From assembly GCA_002297865.1 (NCBI GenBank), contig DBKX01000403.1:6090-11706 (forward strand): a DNA stretch of 5,617 nt. Reading direction: 5' to 3'. The position numbers and the translations under genes were made by a program. The notes under the pieces were generated by a model, which searched no databases, was not told the DNA's origin, and saw only the letters and a list, made by a program, of their open reading frames with translations. Position 1 is the first letter of the stretch. Every line of letters starts with the position of its first letter. Shown here piece by piece: positions 5,360 through 5,617 of the stretch. Source of the stretch: Lachnoclostridium sp. UBA739. GTDB taxonomy: Bacteria > Bacillota_A > Clostridia > Lachnospirales > Lachnospiraceae.

Positions 5360-5617
5360 ATGAATGACAGAAAAACGAGACAGAATAGTAAATGGATTAG
5401 ATTACTGATTATTACAATAGGGACATTTATAATGGGGGCAGGGGTTAATCTGATTTATGAACCTATGAATATGGTTGTAGGTGGAGTTTCAGGTTTAGCG
5501 ATTGTTGTGAAGAAGGTTACAGAAGGAGTTATAAAAGGCGGGGTACCAGTATGGATTACTACAGCGGTTGTCAATATTCCTTTGTTACTCTTTGCATTAA
5601 AGGTTAAGGGTGCAAAC
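5360..5617 (+). CDS. YitT family membrane protein, 5' part (3' end outside window)
   Basis: The first 86 residues of a YitT (DUF161) integral membrane protein. Seen are a polar basic N-terminus, transmembrane segment one at about 12-32, the family signature NLIYEPMNMVVGGVSGLAIV (30-49), and another hydrophobic segment from about 65 to 80. Full-length members are about 280-300 residues with five or six membrane spans and a cytosolic DUF2179 domain; that part is outside the window. The transport or signalling role of the family is not established. ATG 5360 is the given start, preceded by a weak GGAT. An in-frame TTG at 5348 directly follows the upstream stop codon and has AAAGGTG five bases before it, so it is a real alternative that would add four residues. 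Either way the gene is almost contiguous with the GT26-like gene, so co-transcription is very likely. Confidence 0.9.
   Translation, partial: MNDRKTRQNSKWIRLLIITIGTFIMGAGVNLIYEPMNMVVGGVSGLAIVVKKVTEGVIKGGVPVWITTAVVNIPLLLFALKVKGAN

Overview
The window is AT-rich, with short promoter-like spacers, strong Shine-Dalgarno sites and protein families typical of low-GC Firmicutes. The mix of a LytTR response regulator, a divergent LCP/LytR_C protein, a WecG/TagA/CpsF-like protein and a YitT protein fits Clostridia, most likely Lachnospiraceae. That placement is inferred from gene content and protein style only.

Layout. Bases 1-457 hold the 3' part of a LytTR-family response regulator gene. A 695-base stretch without a credible protein gene follows (458-1152), but it is not empty. 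It has an inverted repeat (469-526), a near-consensus promoter (TTGTGA-N17-TATAAT, 573-601), about 430 bases of A-rich sequence whose two ends can pair with each other, and a strong intrinsic terminator (1039-1074). I read this as an independent transcription unit for a structured non-coding RNA of about 465 nt that I cannot assign to a known class. A second promoter (1092-1120) then serves a PLP-dependent aminotransferase (1153-2340), which ends in a terminator with an unusually large loop (2385-2451).

On the minus strand lies a FabG-like short-chain dehydrogenase (2544-3272), possibly the elongation factor P 5-aminopentanone reductase (YmfI) type. It has its own promoter, divergent from the promoter of the next block. 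That block is a tight plus-strand cluster: a membrane-anchored LCP-like protein with a LytR_C domain (3469-4569), a WecG/TagA/CpsF (GT26)-like protein (4607-5347), and the start of a YitT membrane protein (from 5360, cut by the window end).

How the parts may work together. The last three genes look like an operon acting at the cell envelope. The two soluble or periplasmic-domain proteins resemble wall-polymer enzymes (LCP ligase and TagA glycosyltransferase), yet both lack the signature residues of their families, so they may be non-catalytic or repurposed. The most interesting item is the candidate RNA downstream of the LytTR regulator. Regulatory RNAs controlled by LytTR regulators are known (RNAIII under AgrA, VR-RNA under VirR), but regulation by this neighbour is only a guess here. 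The aminotransferase and the dehydrogenase look like ordinary single-gene units.
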